In this document: positions 8,951 to 18,581 of the stretch, in pieces
Layout: each line of letters opens with the position of its first letter
Position numbering within the stretch: the stretch's first letter is position 1
Assembly: GCF_000702445.1 (NCBI RefSeq)
Contig: NZ_JNIF01000003.1
Location: 3,038,001 to 3,102,000, forward strand
Source: Bryobacter aggregatus MPL3
GTDB lineage: Bacteria > Acidobacteriota > Terriglobia > Bryobacterales > Bryobacteraceae
DNA: 64,000 bases
Direction: 5' to 3'
The notes under the pieces: model-generated
Seen by the model: the letters and a program-made list of their open reading frames with translations, nothing else
What the model was told of the DNA's origin: nothing
Database searches by the model: none
Made by a program: the position numbers and the translations under genes

Positions 8951-11900
8951 TTTGCTTTGGGCCTCATTTTCTCCCTTGCCTCTCTACTCGCACAGCAGAC
9001 CACTGCCACACTAACGGGTACTGTCACAGACTCGACAGGTGCTACGGTCCCCGGTGCGGTGGTTAAAGTCGTCAGTAGCAGTACTAACGCGATTCGCGAT
9101 ACTCGTACCGACGAATCTGGCAACTATAATCTTCCATTTCTACCGTCTGGCGATTACGCCGTAACGCTTTCTTCCAAGGGCTTCCAGACCCAGTCCGTCA
9201 CCGGCTTGAACCTACAGGTGGGACAAACTCTGCGCCAGGATTTCCAGCTCAAAATCGGTGATGTCACCGAAACCGTTTCGGTCGCTGCCAGCAGTGCGAT
9301 CCTGCAAACGGACAACGCCGTGGTGGGCACGGTCATCGATGCCGCCAAAGTATCGGATCTGCCCCTCAACGGCAGAAACTTTGTCCAGTTAGCGCAACTG
9401 ATTCCCGGTGTCCAGGCGGGAACTCCCGGCTCGATCACAGTACGCCGCGGCCGCGGCTCGATCGGTCAAACCTCTTCTGCCTATGGAGAAACAGCGATGT
9501 CGGCAAACGGACAGCGCGATACCGCCAATCGTTTCTTCCTCGATGGCATCGAGATCATGGACTATGACGCGATGAGTTACAGTTTCTCGCCTTCCGTCGA
9601 CTCTCTCAGTGAGTTCAAGGTGGAAACTTCCACTTACGGAGCTGAAGCGGGCGGGGCACCGGGTGGCTATGTGAACATCATCTCCAAACGTGGTTCAAAC
9701 CAATTGCATGGCACTCTCTGGGAGTTCAACCGCAATAACGCGCTGACGCAGAGTTACGATGCGATTGCCAATAAAGATGTCACTCCGCCGCGGCTGAATC
9801 GCAATCAGTTTGGCGCCAATGTCGGTGGTCCTGTGTTTCTTCCTAAGCTCTATCGCGGCATTGACAAGACCTTCTTCTTTTTCAACTGGGAGCAGGGAAG
9901 GCTGCTGCAGGCCACCACCCCGGGTCTGCGCATCGTGCCGCCGACTGCTTATCGCAACGGAGATTTCAGCCAGCTCACGAATGCGCGTACCGGCGAGAAG
10001 ATTATCCTGCGGGATCCGATGGGCGTCGGCCCTTTTCCGAACAACCAGATTCCGTCGAGCCTCTTAAGTCCGCAGGCGAAAGCGTTCTTGCCGTTTACGC
10101 CCAATCCGAACACCAGCCAGGGTGCGTTCAACTTTATCTCCGCGACACCCAGCGCGCTCTCGCGGCAGAAGAACTTCCTGGTTCGTGGGGATCATAACTT
10201 CTCGCCGAAAGACTCGATCTATCTGCGTTATGCCTGGAACGATACCTTTGAAGCGGGAATCCCTTTCTGGGGCAATGACCAGCGCGACAACCTGGGCAGC
10301 GTTCGCACCTGGGGCGGTGGCTATGTCCACACCTTCTCTCCCACCCTGGTCAACGATTTCAAAGGCGGTACGCACAGCTTTGCCGAGTTTGAAAACTTCG
10401 GAACTTCCAATAAGCCGGAGTTCGACATTGCGGGCAAGATGGGCTTGCCTCTGGTCTCTCGCCGGCCCTTTGAGTACGGACCTCCTTCCATCTCCATCAG
10501 CGGCAATGATGGCGGCTTCTCGGTGTTTGATCTCCAACGCCAGATCGGCCCGCGCCAACGTTCCAACTCCATCACGCAGTTTGCGGACATTCTGAGTTGG
10601 CAGCATGGGAAGCACTTCCTCAAAGCGGGCATCGATCTTGCGATTCGCGAAGTCACCTTCGATCAGGCTCGCGCTGCCCGTGGCGCTTTCGGCTTTGATG
10701 GAACGTATACGGGCGCGGCGATGGCAGACTTCATGCTTGGCTATGTCAAAACGTCCAGCATCAATCCAACTCCGACGGCCACCCGTCTAAAAAACCTCTG
10801 GCAGAGTTATTTCTTCAGCGACGACTGGCGTCCCACCTCACGTCTCACGGTCAACGTCGGTCTCCGTTACGACTACTTTGGCAAGTACACCCAGGCCGAC
10901 GACAAGTTCGTTAATATCGGGCAGAACGGCATGATCGTGACGGATCTGATCACCCCGCAGAACTCGAAGTATGGCCGCGGTCTCATCCGTCCCGATAAGA
11001 ATAACTGGGGCCCACGTTTCGGCTTTGCCTACCGTCCCACCTTCGCTGATGAAATGGTGATCCGTGGCGGTTACGGACTCTACTACACGCCGCAGATCTC
11101 AAACGCCATCTTCGCCATGGCCGAGGGTGCGCAAGCGACTTCGGGCGCTGCTCTGATCGGCAGCACCTCCACGACGCCCAACATCTTCTTCAACAATCCT
11201 TTCGCGCTCGCGCAAACCTCTGGGGCTTTGAACTTTGCCGTATCAAACGATCCGGAAATGCGAGACAGCTACATCCAGCAATGGAATCTGAACATCCAGA
11301 AGAAGGTCTTTGCGAACATCGTGATCGATGCCGGTTATGTCGGTTCGAAGGGCACACGCTTACTGGTCACCTTCGGCGATATGAACCGTCCGATCGAGGT
11401 GGTGGATCCGCGGACCCCTGGACTTGCTTCGCTCAATTCCCGCCGTCCGGACCAACTGTTCCAGCGCGCCGTCACAGGAGATAAGTCCATCGGAAATTCG
11501 ATCTATCACGCGCTCCAAGTGAAGGCCGAGCGCCGCCTGGCAAAGGGGGCCACGTTTCTGGCCGCCTACACCTGGTCCCATGCCATCTCCGGCCCGTCCG
11601 ATATCGGTGGGCAAGTGGGCGGTGGAAACTTCATCGGTGCTCCTCAGGACATCTTCAATCTCCGGAATGACCGTTCCACCTCCGGCTTTGACCTGCGGCA
11701 CCGTTTTGTGAATACGATCCTCTATGAGCTGCCCTTCTTCAAAAATTCGAAAGGCATTGCACGTTCGCTCCTGGGGGGGTGGAATCTCAGCACGATCATG
11801 ACGTTCCAGGGCGGCTATCCGGCTCCTGTCAGCGCCAACATTGATACGACGGGCACGGGAATCAACTCGCGTCCTGATCAGGTGGCCGGACAGAACGGCA

Positions 11901-12256
11901 ATCTGGCCGGGGGAGACCGCACTTGGGCCAAGTGGATCAATACCAACGCCTTCCTGGCTGCCGATCCGGTGCGCAACCCCACAGCCTACGGCCGCTTCGG
12001 AACCTCACCGCGTACCGATGCGGTGCGGCTGCCGGGCATTACGAACTTTGACTTCTCAGTGAACAAGCAATTCCGTCTGGGGGAAACGCGCCGCCTGGAG
12101 TTCCGGACGGAGATCTTCAATTTGTTCAACAACTACAATCCAGACCCGGGCACTCTCGATCTCAACGTTCGTTCGGCCACCTTCGGCTCGATTGGCGGCG
12201 GCGTGCAAGGGATCACCACCCGCGTCATCCAACTCGGCGCGAAGCTGTACTTTTAA
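8936..12256 (+). CDS. Oar-like TonB-dependent outer-membrane receptor
   Basis: A 1,106-residue outer-membrane protein. A signal peptide (residues 1-20, ending LLAQ) is followed by a carboxypeptidase-regulatory-like beta-sandwich (about 24-105, TLTGTVTDSTGATVPGA), a plug domain (about 110-235, with LPLNGRNFVQLAQLIPGV) and a long beta-barrel ending in the aromatic LGAKLYF. This is the Oar-like/SusC-related architecture expanded in Acidobacteriota, thought to take up glycans or peptides; the substrate cannot be read. No SusD, TonB or ExbBD gene is adjacent. The chosen ATG lies in the loop of a perfect hairpin (8924-8950) and lacks a Shine-Dalgarno, so the start is less certain than the gene. A strong terminator follows at 12275-12312. 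Confidence 0.92.
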   Translation: MSLRIFALGLIFSLASLLAQQTTATLTGTVTDSTGATVPGAVVKVVSSSTNAIRDTRTDESGNYNLPFLPSGDYAVTLSSKGFQTQSVTGLNLQVGQTLRQDFQLKIGDVTETVSVAASSAILQTDNAVVGTVIDAAKVSDLPLNGRNFVQLAQLIPGVQAGTPGSITVRRGRGSIGQTSSAYGETAMSANGQRDTANRFFLDGIEIMDYDAMSYSFSPSVDSLSEFKVETSTYGAEAGGAPGGYVNIISKRGSNQLHGTLWEFNRNNALTQSYDAIANKDVTPPRLNRNQFGANVGGPVFLPKLYRGIDKTFFFFNWEQGRLLQATTPGLRIVPPTAYRNGDFSQLTNARTGEKIILRDPMGVGPFPNNQIPSSLLSPQAKAFLPFTPNPNTSQGAFNFISATPSALSRQKNFLVRGDHNFSPKDSIYLRYAWNDTFEAGIPFWGNDQRDNLGSVRTWGGGYVHTFSPTLVNDFKGGTHSFAEFENFGTSNKPEFDIAGKMGLPLVSRRPFEYGPPSISISGNDGGFSVFDLQRQIGPRQRSNSITQFADILSWQHGKHFLKAGIDLAIREVTFDQARAARGAFGFDGTYTGAAMADFMLGYVKTSSINPTPTATRLKNLWQSYFFSDDWRPTSRLTVNVGLRYDYFGKYTQADDKFVNIGQNGMIVTDLITPQNSKYGRGLIRPDKNNWGPRFGFAYRPTFADEMVIRGGYGLYYTPQISNAIFAMAEGAQATSGAALIGSTSTTPNIFFNNPFALAQTSGALNFAVSNDPEMRDSYIQQWNLNIQKKVFANIVIDAGYVGSKGTRLLVTFGDMNRPIEVVDPRTPGLASLNSRRPDQLFQRAVTGDKSIGNSIYHALQVKAERRLAKGATFLAAYTWSHAISGPSDIGGQVGGGNFIGAPQDIFNLRNDRSTSGFDLRHRFVNTILYELPFFKNSKGIARSLLGGWNLSTIMTFQGGYPAPVSANIDTTGTGINSRPDQVAGQNGNLAGGDRTWAKWINTNAFLAADPVRNPTAYGRFGTSPRTDAVRLPGITNFDFSVNKQFRLGETRRLEFRTEIFNLFNNYNPDPGTLDLNVRSATFGSIGGGVQGITTRVIQLGAKLYF

Positions 12257-12274
12257 GCGACGGCTTTCGCCATC

Positions 12275-12312
12275 AAAACAGGAGGCGCCCGCCAGTGGGC
12301 GCCTCTTGTTTT
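12275..12312 (+). terminator. Strong, probably bidirectional intrinsic terminator
   Basis: GAGGCGCCC (12282-12290) pairs with GGGCGCCTC (12297-12305) around a six-base loop. The flanking AAAACA (12275-12280) and TGTTTT (12307-12312) extend the stem and give U-tracts on both strands. It ends the first receptor gene. Confidence 0.85.
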
Positions 12313-12370
12313 AAGCACTCAAAAAAAAATCAGGAACTCGGTTTAATTTATAGATTATAGATTTTTATGA

Positions 12371-12729
12371 GCTGAGGCGTACATTTTCGGATCTGGCCAC
12401 GTGACGCAGTTCCAATCGGGGGCTCTCGGTTCGGCCGACTCGATCAACTTCTCGGGCCAGTTCAGCGACTCGGCCTTAAGACCCGATGCAGCCTGAAAAC
12501 AGACACTGTTCACCAAGACTACTTCGGGGACCGACCGTCTACGCAATATCCTTTATGCACCTGGCTTCCAGAACTGGAATCTTTCGGCATGCAAGAACTT
12601 CAGAATCGGTGAGAGCCTGCACGTTCAGTTGGTGGCCTGGACCGCAATCCCAACAACGGAACTTTTGGACAGGTAACGTCCAAGACCGGCGAGCGTAATA
12701 TGCAATTCGGGCTTCGTTTCGCTTTCTAG
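12371..12729 (+). pseudogene. Decayed C-terminal fragment of a third Oar-like TonB-dependent receptor
   Basis: Only the barrel end remains. One frame from 12377 reads AYIFGSGHVTQFQSG ... SGQFSDSALRPDAA, then hits TGA (12494-12496), then resumes TLFTKTTSGTDRLRNILYAPGFQN and NLSACKNFRIGESLHVQL. A second frame ends NPNNGTFGQVTSKTGERN and MQFGLRFAF with TAG at 12727-12729. The intact receptor at 12942 has NPGFNNFNMSAFKNFRFQE and NPNNATFGKVTQK at the same places, with about 15 residues (RAEFFNLPNHPNW region) between; those are deleted here and the frame shifts. No N-terminal part or start exists upstream, so it is a remnant of a tandem receptor copy. The 58 bases before it hold nothing recognisable. 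Confidence 0.8.
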
Positions 12730-12752
12730 ATAACGAGAACAACGAGCTCGAG

Positions 12753-12782
12753 CGGATCGGCCTGCATCAGCGGGCCGATCCG
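12753..12782 (+). terminator. Hairpin after the receptor pseudogene, possible relic terminator
   Basis: CGGATCGGCC (12753-12762) and GGCCGATCCG (12773-12782) are perfect inverted repeats with a ten-base loop, 24 bases after the pseudogene stop. There is no T-run after it. It is most simply the worn terminator of the lost gene. The remaining sequence up to 12941 is AT-rich and contains TAGAAT (about 12854-12859) as a possible -10 for the next receptor, without a clear -35. Confidence 0.4.
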
Positions 12783-12941
12783 TCATGCCTATAGCTGAAT
12801 TAAGAATTCTTACTATAAGGTGCGGATAAAACACAAAGAAATTCTTTTTCGGTAGAATTTGTGAGGGTCTTACAACTTTGGGTTCAGGCTTCTCTGGTCT
12901 GAATCTGAGGTGTCACTCTCTGTTCTGAGGAAAAAGAAATC

Positions 12942-15900
12942 ATGAAGAGCAAAGTTCGCTCGCTGTCTCTCAGGCTTGGTCTCTTGCTTTCCGCTATCTT
13001 TCTCGCGGCAAGCTCGGGCTTCGCTCAATCTGACTCATCCCAAATCACCGGCAACGTTCATGACGCATCGGGTGCTTCCATTCCTGGCGCTAAGGTTACA
13101 GCGCGGAACGAAGGTACCGGAACCGAACGTCAAACAACCACCACCGGTGAAGGCTTTTACACCATCACCAACCTCCAGCCTGGCTACTACACCGTAAGCG
13201 TAGAGGCCGCTGGTTTCAAGAAGTACATCAAAAAGACAAATAAACTGGATGCTTCGATCCCGCTTTCGGTAGAGATCTCTCTTGAGGTCGGCGCCGTATC
13301 GGAATCGATCGAAGTCACTGCTTCCACTGCCAGTGTTCAGGCTGACTCTGCTACGGTCGGGAAAACGATCGAAGCCAAGCAGATCGAAAACATGGCGATG
13401 AACGGCCGCAACCCGCTGCTGCTCGCCCAGTTGAAGCCGGGCGTTCAGGGCGATGCGATGAACCGTTTTACCTTTGGTCTCAACAACGGGTTGCAGATCA
13501 ACGGCGCCAGAAGCCAGGACTTCCTCATCACCTTTGATGGCGCGGTCGGCGTTCGTACGCGTTCGAATGGCACCTCTGTTGGAACTGCTGACGTGGATAC
13601 TGTGCAAGAAGTTCAAGTTCTCACTTCGAACTACAACGCTGAATACGGCCGCACCTCCGGCGGTCAGGTCCGCATCGTCACCAAGTCTGGTGGACGCGAC
13701 CTTCACGTCACTGCCTACGAATACCTGCGGAACCGTGAGCTCGACGCCAACACTTGGCTCCGCAATACGACTGGTGCGCGGAAGCCGCAGAATACCTTCA
13801 ATCAATTCGGTTTCGTGGTCAATGGTCCGATCATGGTCCCGAAGGTCTTCAATACGGACCGGAGCAGAGCCTTCTTCTCCTTCTCGCAAGAGTATGTGCG
13901 CTATCGCCAGGAAGTCACTGCCACCACGACAGTGCCGACTCCTCTGATGCGTACCGGAAACTTTAGCGAACTCTTGAGCCCCAATCCGTTCTTTGCGGTC
14001 CGGACGATCAATGACCCGACGACGGGTGCGCCTTTCCCTGGCAACATCATCCCGGCGAATCGTGTCAGCTCAAACGGCCTCGCGCTGTTGCGTGCCTACC
14101 CGGATGCCTTACCTGGCTATCTCTCGGGACGGAACAACTACTTCGCTTCGCGCTCGCAGCCTGAAAACCAGCGCAAGGATAACCTCGGTATCGATCTCCT
14201 CCCGACTTCGAACCAGACCATCCGCGCCCGCTGGTCCAATTACACCTATCACATCCTGAACGGTTTCAATAACAACACCGACCGTGCCACGACCGATCAG
14301 AGCCGTCCGAACGTCACTGGTTCGATCAACCACGTGTGGACGATCAATCCGACCACCGTCAACGAGTTCCTTGTTGCCGCCTCCGTCGATCGCGTCTACA
14401 CCAAGGTGAACCAGAGCACCGGCGCCTATAAGCGCAGTGCTTATGGCATCAACTACCCCTACCTCTTTGGTGGCGCAAAGGAAATTCAGGACAAGATCCC
14501 GACGATCGAAATCAATAGCTTCGGTACTGTTGACGGCGGTCCTTATCCGTCCCAGTCAACCGGCCCGATCTATCAGATCTCGAACAACACAACGAAGATC
14601 ATCCGGAATCACACCCTGAAGTTCGGCTTCTACTTCGAGCGTTCTGGCCAGAACGATTTTGACCAGATCAACGTGAGTGGCGTCCCCGGTGGCACCAACA
14701 ACCAGAATGGCCGTTTTGTGTTCTCTGACGGCCGTCAGGGCGCTCCGAACTCCGGCCTCGCCATCGCGAACGCAGCTCTCGGACTCTTTGATACCTATGC
14801 GGAAATCGGCACGCGCGCCTATACTCCGTATCGTGGCCAGATGTATGAAGCCTTCTTCCAGGACTCCTGGAAGATCAACTCCAAGCTGCGTATCGAAATG
14901 GGCTTGCGCTACACGATCATGCAGCCTTATTACTATTCGCTCTGGAACAACATCGCCGTCTTCGATCCTTCGAAGTACGATCCTGCAAAGGCTGTTGTTC
15001 TCGACCGTGCAACGGGTAACGTTCTCAGTGGCGACCGCTACAACGGAATCGTGATTCCGGGAACCGGCTGGCCCAAGGCCGCGATTGGCCGTGTGCCGAT
15101 CGCCAGCGATCCCTCATTCAACCGCCTGTTCTCGGGTGGCAGCAACACCTTTGGTCAGTTGCAGAAAAACAACTGGGCTCCGCGCTTTGGTATTGCCTAT
15201 TCGATCAATACAAAGACGGTCGTCCGCGCCGGTGGTGGAAGCTTCTTCCAGCGTCCTGGTGTCTCTGACGGTGTCTTCCTTGGCGGTCAGGCTCCCTTCC
15301 AGCCCTTCGCCTCTGTTACCGCTGGCAACGTGGACAACCCCGGCGGCACCGCCGGCACGCAGTTCCCGTTCTACTACATGACCACCGATCCGGTCTTCAA
15401 GATTCCACGTTCCTACCAGTGGAATACCACTGTCGAACGTGAAGTCGGCTTCAGCACGATCGTCACTGCTGCCTATGTGGGCCGCACGGCGAACAACCTG
15501 GAACGGACTCGTAATCTGAACCAACTCCAGCCGGGTACGACCCAGGCCAATCCTGGTGCGAATGTCAACTTCCTTCGTCCCTACAAGGGCTTTGCCCAGA
15601 TTGACTTGCAAGAGAATGCTGCTCGCAGTACCTATCATTCCTTTCAACTCGAAGCGAACCGTCGCTTTAGCAAAGGCTTCCTGGTTGGCGCTGCTTACAC
15701 GCTCTCCAAGAGCATGGACAATGCCTCCGGCCGTAAGGATCTGCTCTGGAACGCCTACAACGACAAGAACTTCTGGGGCGCTTCGAGCTTCGACAACCGC
15801 CACATGTTCCAGATCAACTTCGTGTACGAACTGCCCTTCTACAGGACCAGCGGCAACGCTGTTGCGCGCATGGTTCTCGGCGGATGGCAGACCAGTGGTA

Positions 15901-16337
15901 ACTATCAATGGCAAACCGGTAAACCGTTTAGCATCACGACGGGTGACGACTTTGCTGGTACCGGCACCGGAACGCAGCCGTGGGAAATCACCTCGGCCGC
16001 CAGCTACCCGCGCCAGTTCGCACAGGGCAGTGCGGATCCTGCCAAGTGGATTCAGGTAACGGCCGCCAAGCCGGTTGCCGGAACTTTCTCCACCACGCAG
16101 AACCGCAACATGTTCTACAACCCTGGTTTCAATAACTTCAACATGTCGGCGTTTAAGAACTTCCGCTTCCAGGAACGCCACAATGTGCAGTTGCGCGCTG
16201 AGTTCTTCAACCTCCCGAACCACCCGAACTGGTCCGGTGTGGACACCAACCCGAACAACGCAACCTTCGGGAAGGTGACACAGAAGACGCAGACCGCTCC
16301 CCGCAACATCCAACTCGCTCTCCGCTATACCTTCTAG
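12942..16337 (+). CDS. Oar-like TonB-dependent outer-membrane receptor
   Basis: A 1,131-residue receptor, paralogous in architecture to the one at 8936. A signal peptide (about residues 1-28, LLLSAIFLAASSGFAQ) precedes a carboxypeptidase-regulatory-like domain (about 32-112, SQITGNVHDASGASIPGA), a plug (about 120-240, MNGRNPLLLAQLKPGVQ) and a barrel ending NIQLALRYTF, the C-terminal aromatic needed for BAM recognition. It probably imports oligomeric organic substrate; the ligand is unknown. GAGG lies about 14 bases before the ATG. The 5' region is long (about 200 bases), suggesting its own promoter. It is the intact relative of the fragment at 12371-12729 and ends in a hairpin terminator. Confidence 0.94.
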   Translation: MKSKVRSLSLRLGLLLSAIFLAASSGFAQSDSSQITGNVHDASGASIPGAKVTARNEGTGTERQTTTTGEGFYTITNLQPGYYTVSVEAAGFKKYIKKTNKLDASIPLSVEISLEVGAVSESIEVTASTASVQADSATVGKTIEAKQIENMAMNGRNPLLLAQLKPGVQGDAMNRFTFGLNNGLQINGARSQDFLITFDGAVGVRTRSNGTSVGTADVDTVQEVQVLTSNYNAEYGRTSGGQVRIVTKSGGRDLHVTAYEYLRNRELDANTWLRNTTGARKPQNTFNQFGFVVNGPIMVPKVFNTDRSRAFFSFSQEYVRYRQEVTATTTVPTPLMRTGNFSELLSPNPFFAVRTINDPTTGAPFPGNIIPANRVSSNGLALLRAYPDALPGYLSGRNNYFASRSQPENQRKDNLGIDLLPTSNQTIRARWSNYTYHILNGFNNNTDRATTDQSRPNVTGSINHVWTINPTTVNEFLVAASVDRVYTKVNQSTGAYKRSAYGINYPYLFGGAKEIQDKIPTIEINSFGTVDGGPYPSQSTGPIYQISNNTTKIIRNHTLKFGFYFERSGQNDFDQINVSGVPGGTNNQNGRFVFSDGRQGAPNSGLAIANAALGLFDTYAEIGTRAYTPYRGQMYEAFFQDSWKINSKLRIEMGLRYTIMQPYYYSLWNNIAVFDPSKYDPAKAVVLDRATGNVLSGDRYNGIVIPGTGWPKAAIGRVPIASDPSFNRLFSGGSNTFGQLQKNNWAPRFGIAYSINTKTVVRAGGGSFFQRPGVSDGVFLGGQAPFQPFASVTAGNVDNPGGTAGTQFPFYYMTTDPVFKIPRSYQWNTTVEREVGFSTIVTAAYVGRTANNLERTRNLNQLQPGTTQANPGANVNFLRPYKGFAQIDLQENAARSTYHSFQLEANRRFSKGFLVGAAYTLSKSMDNASGRKDLLWNAYNDKNFWGASSFDNRHMFQINFVYELPFYRTSGNAVARMVLGGWQTSGNYQWQTGKPFSITTGDDFAGTGTGTQPWEITSAASYPRQFAQGSADPAKWIQVTAAKPVAGTFSTTQNRNMFYNPGFNNFNMSAFKNFRFQERHNVQLRAEFFNLPNHPNWSGVDTNPNNATFGKVTQKTQTAPRNIQLALRYTF

Positions 16338-16360
16338 CCAAAGCGATTTTTAACAAACAA

Positions 16361-16388
16361 AAAGGGCTCTCCTACCGGGGAGCCCTTT
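16361..16388 (+). terminator. Intrinsic terminator after the second receptor
   Basis: AAAGGGCTCTCC (16361-16372) pairs with GGGGAGCCCTTT (16377-16388), with one G-U pair and a four-base loop TACC. A- and T-runs flank the stem. It lies 24 bases after the receptor stop and 12 bases before the next gene's ATG. Confidence 0.8.
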
Positions 16389-16399
16389 ATGATTTCTAC

Positions 16400-16732
16400 A
16401 TGAGAATCCTTGTGAATTTCTTTTTTGCCGCCGCACTTGCTGCGGCTGCTGACCTCAGTGGGAAATGGGCCTGCACTGTGGAGTTCGATGGCGGTAGTGG
16501 CAGTCCGAACTTTGACTTGAAGCAGACCGGTTCCGACATCAAAGGCAGCTACAGCGGACAACTGGGCGACACCGAATTGAGCGGCAAAGCAGAGGGCAAC
16601 AAATTTACGCTGAGTTTTACTGCCGGAGGCTACGCGCTTGTTTATAAGGGCAGTCTCGAGAACGATGCGCTCAAAGGCTCGGTTGATCTTGGGGGCCAGG
16701 CGACGGGCACCTTCTCCTGCAAACGGAAATAA
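16400..16732 (+). CDS. Small secreted protein, function unknown
   Basis: A 110-residue protein with a clear signal peptide (MRILVNFFFAAALAAAA). The mature part is about 93 residues of alternating short beta-strand-like segments (LSGKWACTVEF, FDLKQTGSDIKGSYSG, LSGKAEGNKFTLSF, LKGSVDLGGQATGTF), a pattern typical of a small beta-barrel or lipocalin-like secreted domain. Two cysteines (Cys27-region WACTV and C-terminal FSCKRK) could form a disulfide. No enzyme motif is seen. The start lies right behind a terminator hairpin; the only GGGAG is inside the hairpin arm, so expression probably uses a promoter overlapping the terminator. The product is plausible but unplaced. Confidence 0.7.
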   Translation: MRILVNFFFAAALAAAADLSGKWACTVEFDGGSGSPNFDLKQTGSDIKGSYSGQLGDTELSGKAEGNKFTLSFTAGGYALVYKGSLENDALKGSVDLGGQATGTFSCKRK

Positions 16733-16735
16733 CGC

Positions 16736-17185
16736 CTACTCGGCGAAGCGCAGGACTTCCGCCGGCGAAGGCTTGCCGCGCTGTCCAAATTTGATCTTGC
16801 CGTCGGGGCCAATCAGGTAAACGGTCCGCTTCACGATCAGTCCATGCGCGTGGTAGAGCTGCCCGATCTTTTGTCCCTGGTCGACCAGCAGGGGGAAGGG
16901 CAATTGCCTTCCATTGACGAACTTCTTGTGGCTCTCCGCCGACTGCGGATTGATGCCAAAGACGACGGCATTCTTCTGCTTGACCAGTTGCCAATTGTCG
17001 CGGATCTCGCACACCTGCTTCGTGCAAACGGTCGTATCGTCGCCCGGATAGAAGACGAGGATGACGTTCTTGCCGCGCAGCTTCTGCAGGCTCACCTCGT
17101 TGCCATCCTGATCCTTTGCCGTAAACAGAGGCGCGTCTACGCCCACTTCCAAGGGGTCACTCCAGAGCCAGCTCAATTGCAACAT
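16736..17185 (-). CDS. bcp: Peroxiredoxin of the Bcp/PrxQ type
   Basis: A thiol peroxidase that reduces H2O2 and organic hydroperoxides. The 149-residue protein has the AhpC/TSA thioredoxin-like fold (VGVDAPLFTAKDQDGNEVSLQ). The peroxidatic Cys54 and a resolving Cys59 sit five residues apart in the catalytic helix (DDTTVCTKQVCEIRD), the PrxQ arrangement, although the usual TPGCT is replaced by TTVCT. No signal peptide is seen, so it is cytosolic. It is convergent with the small secreted protein (three-base gap) and lies nine bases downstream of the purine permease gene on the same strand, suggesting co-transcription. Confidence 0.92.
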   Translation of the reverse strand: MLQLSWLWSDPLEVGVDAPLFTAKDQDGNEVSLQKLRGKNVILVFYPGDDTTVCTKQVCEIRDNWQLVKQKNAVVFGINPQSAESHKKFVNGRQLPFPLLVDQGQKIGQLYHAHGLIVKRTVYLIGPDGKIKFGQRGKPSPAEVLRFAE

Positions 17186-17194
17186 CTGGTGTGA

Positions 17195-18523
17195 TTATCC
17201 TCCACTCAGATAGAAGAAGCGCGCGATGAACAACGCGGTCAACCCATAGACCAGCCAGCCCACTTCCTGCCACTTGCCCTGCGCCAGTTTCAGCAGCGTA
17301 TAAGCGACAAAGCCAAAGGCAACGCCGTTCGCAATGCTGAAGCTGAGCGGAATGGCGAGGATCGTCAGAAAGGCGGGAATCGCCACCTCGGCATCATCCC
17401 AACGGATCTCTGCCGCATGCGACATCATCATGCTGCCGACGAGAATCAAGGCCGGTGCTGTAGCCGCAGCGGGAATCACACCCACAATGGGCGCGGCAAA
17501 GAGCGCGACCAGGAACAGCAATCCGGTGACGATCGCCGTCACTCCAGTGCGTCCTCCGGCCAGAACTCCCGATGCGCTCTCGATATAGCTCACTACGGTG
17601 GAGGTGCCCAGTAGCGAGCCAAACATCGTCGCGATCGAATCACAGAGCAGAATCCGCCCCACGCGTGGGATCTTCTGCTGGTTGTCGAGCAGGCCTGCCT
17701 TCTTCGTCACGGCCACCAGTGTTCCGAGATTATCGAACAAGTCGACGAACAGGAATACGAACACGATCTCGAGCAGCCCGAGTCCCAGCGCGCCTCGCAC
17801 ATCGAGCTGGAATGCGCTTTGTCCCAACTGTGGCAGATAACTCGGCTGCCAGCTCCATTGGGTGAGTCCGAAGATCGCGCCCAGCAGACTGGTGCCGAGG
17901 ATTCCGAGCAGCATCGCCGCTCGCACCCGCCAGGCGAGCAGCGCTCCGATGAGGAGTAGTCCGCAAATCGCTAAGACTGTTGTGGGCTCGCGTAGATTTC
18001 CCAGCCGCACGATCGTCGCCGGATCCGGCACGATGATCCCGGCGTTCTTGAGGCCGATGAAGGCGATAAACAAGCCGATGCCGACGGCGACTGCGGCGTA
18101 CAGATCCGCCGGCATCGCCTCGACAATCTTCTGGCGCAGTCCGGTCAAGGTCAGCAGGAGGAATGCGACACCCGAAAGAAACACTGCTCCCAGCGCCACC
18201 TGCCAGGAGACGCCCAGGCCCTTGACGACGACATAAGTGAAGTAGGCGTTCAGCCCCATGCCGGGGGCAAGCGCGATGGGATAGCGTGCGACGGCGCCCA
18301 TCAGAATGCTTCCCAAAGCCGCGCTCAAGCAGGTGGCCGCCGTTACCGCGCCCACTGGCATGCCCGCTTCGCCGAGGATGGAAGGGTTCACGAAGACGAT
18401 GTAAGCCATCGTGATGAAGGTGGTGGCGCCGGCTAAAATTTCGGTCCGCCAGCTCGCGCCGAGTCTCGCAAACTCGAAATAGGACTCCAGTTTCCCGCGC
18501 ATCTGGATCCATGATGGCAGCAT
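17195..18523 (-). CDS. NCS2-family purine (adenine/guanine/hypoxanthine) permease, AzgA-like
   Basis: A 442-residue inner-membrane proton symporter for purines with about 13-14 hydrophobic helices. Family signatures include TEILAGATTFITMAYIVFVNP near the N-terminus, ALAPGMGLNAYFTYVV (substrate-binding region), a long LLEIVFVFLFVDLFDNLGTLVAV helix and the GTSTVVSYIESASGVLAGGRTG motif, typical of AzgA/PbuG-like carriers. Length is normal. Start ATG at 18523 has AGAGG immediately adjacent, too close for a normal Shine-Dalgarno, so the second Met (codon at 18500-18502) could be the real start. It is upstream of the peroxiredoxin in the same direction and divergent from the DAHP synthase gene. Base specificity cannot be read from sequence. 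Confidence 0.92.
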   Translation of the reverse strand: MLPSWIQMRGKLESYFEFARLGASWRTEILAGATTFITMAYIVFVNPSILGEAGMPVGAVTAATCLSAALGSILMGAVARYPIALAPGMGLNAYFTYVVVKGLGVSWQVALGAVFLSGVAFLLLTLTGLRQKIVEAMPADLYAAVAVGIGLFIAFIGLKNAGIIVPDPATIVRLGNLREPTTVLAICGLLLIGALLAWRVRAAMLLGILGTSLLGAIFGLTQWSWQPSYLPQLGQSAFQLDVRGALGLGLLEIVFVFLFVDLFDNLGTLVAVTKKAGLLDNQQKIPRVGRILLCDSIATMFGSLLGTSTVVSYIESASGVLAGGRTGVTAIVTGLLFLVALFAAPIVGVIPAAATAPALILVGSMMMSHAAEIRWDDAEVAIPAFLTILAIPLSFSIANGVAFGFVAYTLLKLAQGKWQEVGWLVYGLTALFIARFFYLSGG

Positions 18524-18581
18524 CCTCTAAGCGCACGTTTCAAAAGACTAGTAAAATCTAAGATTCCGCGCTTATTTCTCA

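Noticed and set aside
12361-12546. Short minus-strand frame beside the receptor remnant
   Set aside because: The plus strand carries recognisable receptor sequence; the minus frame is its complement.
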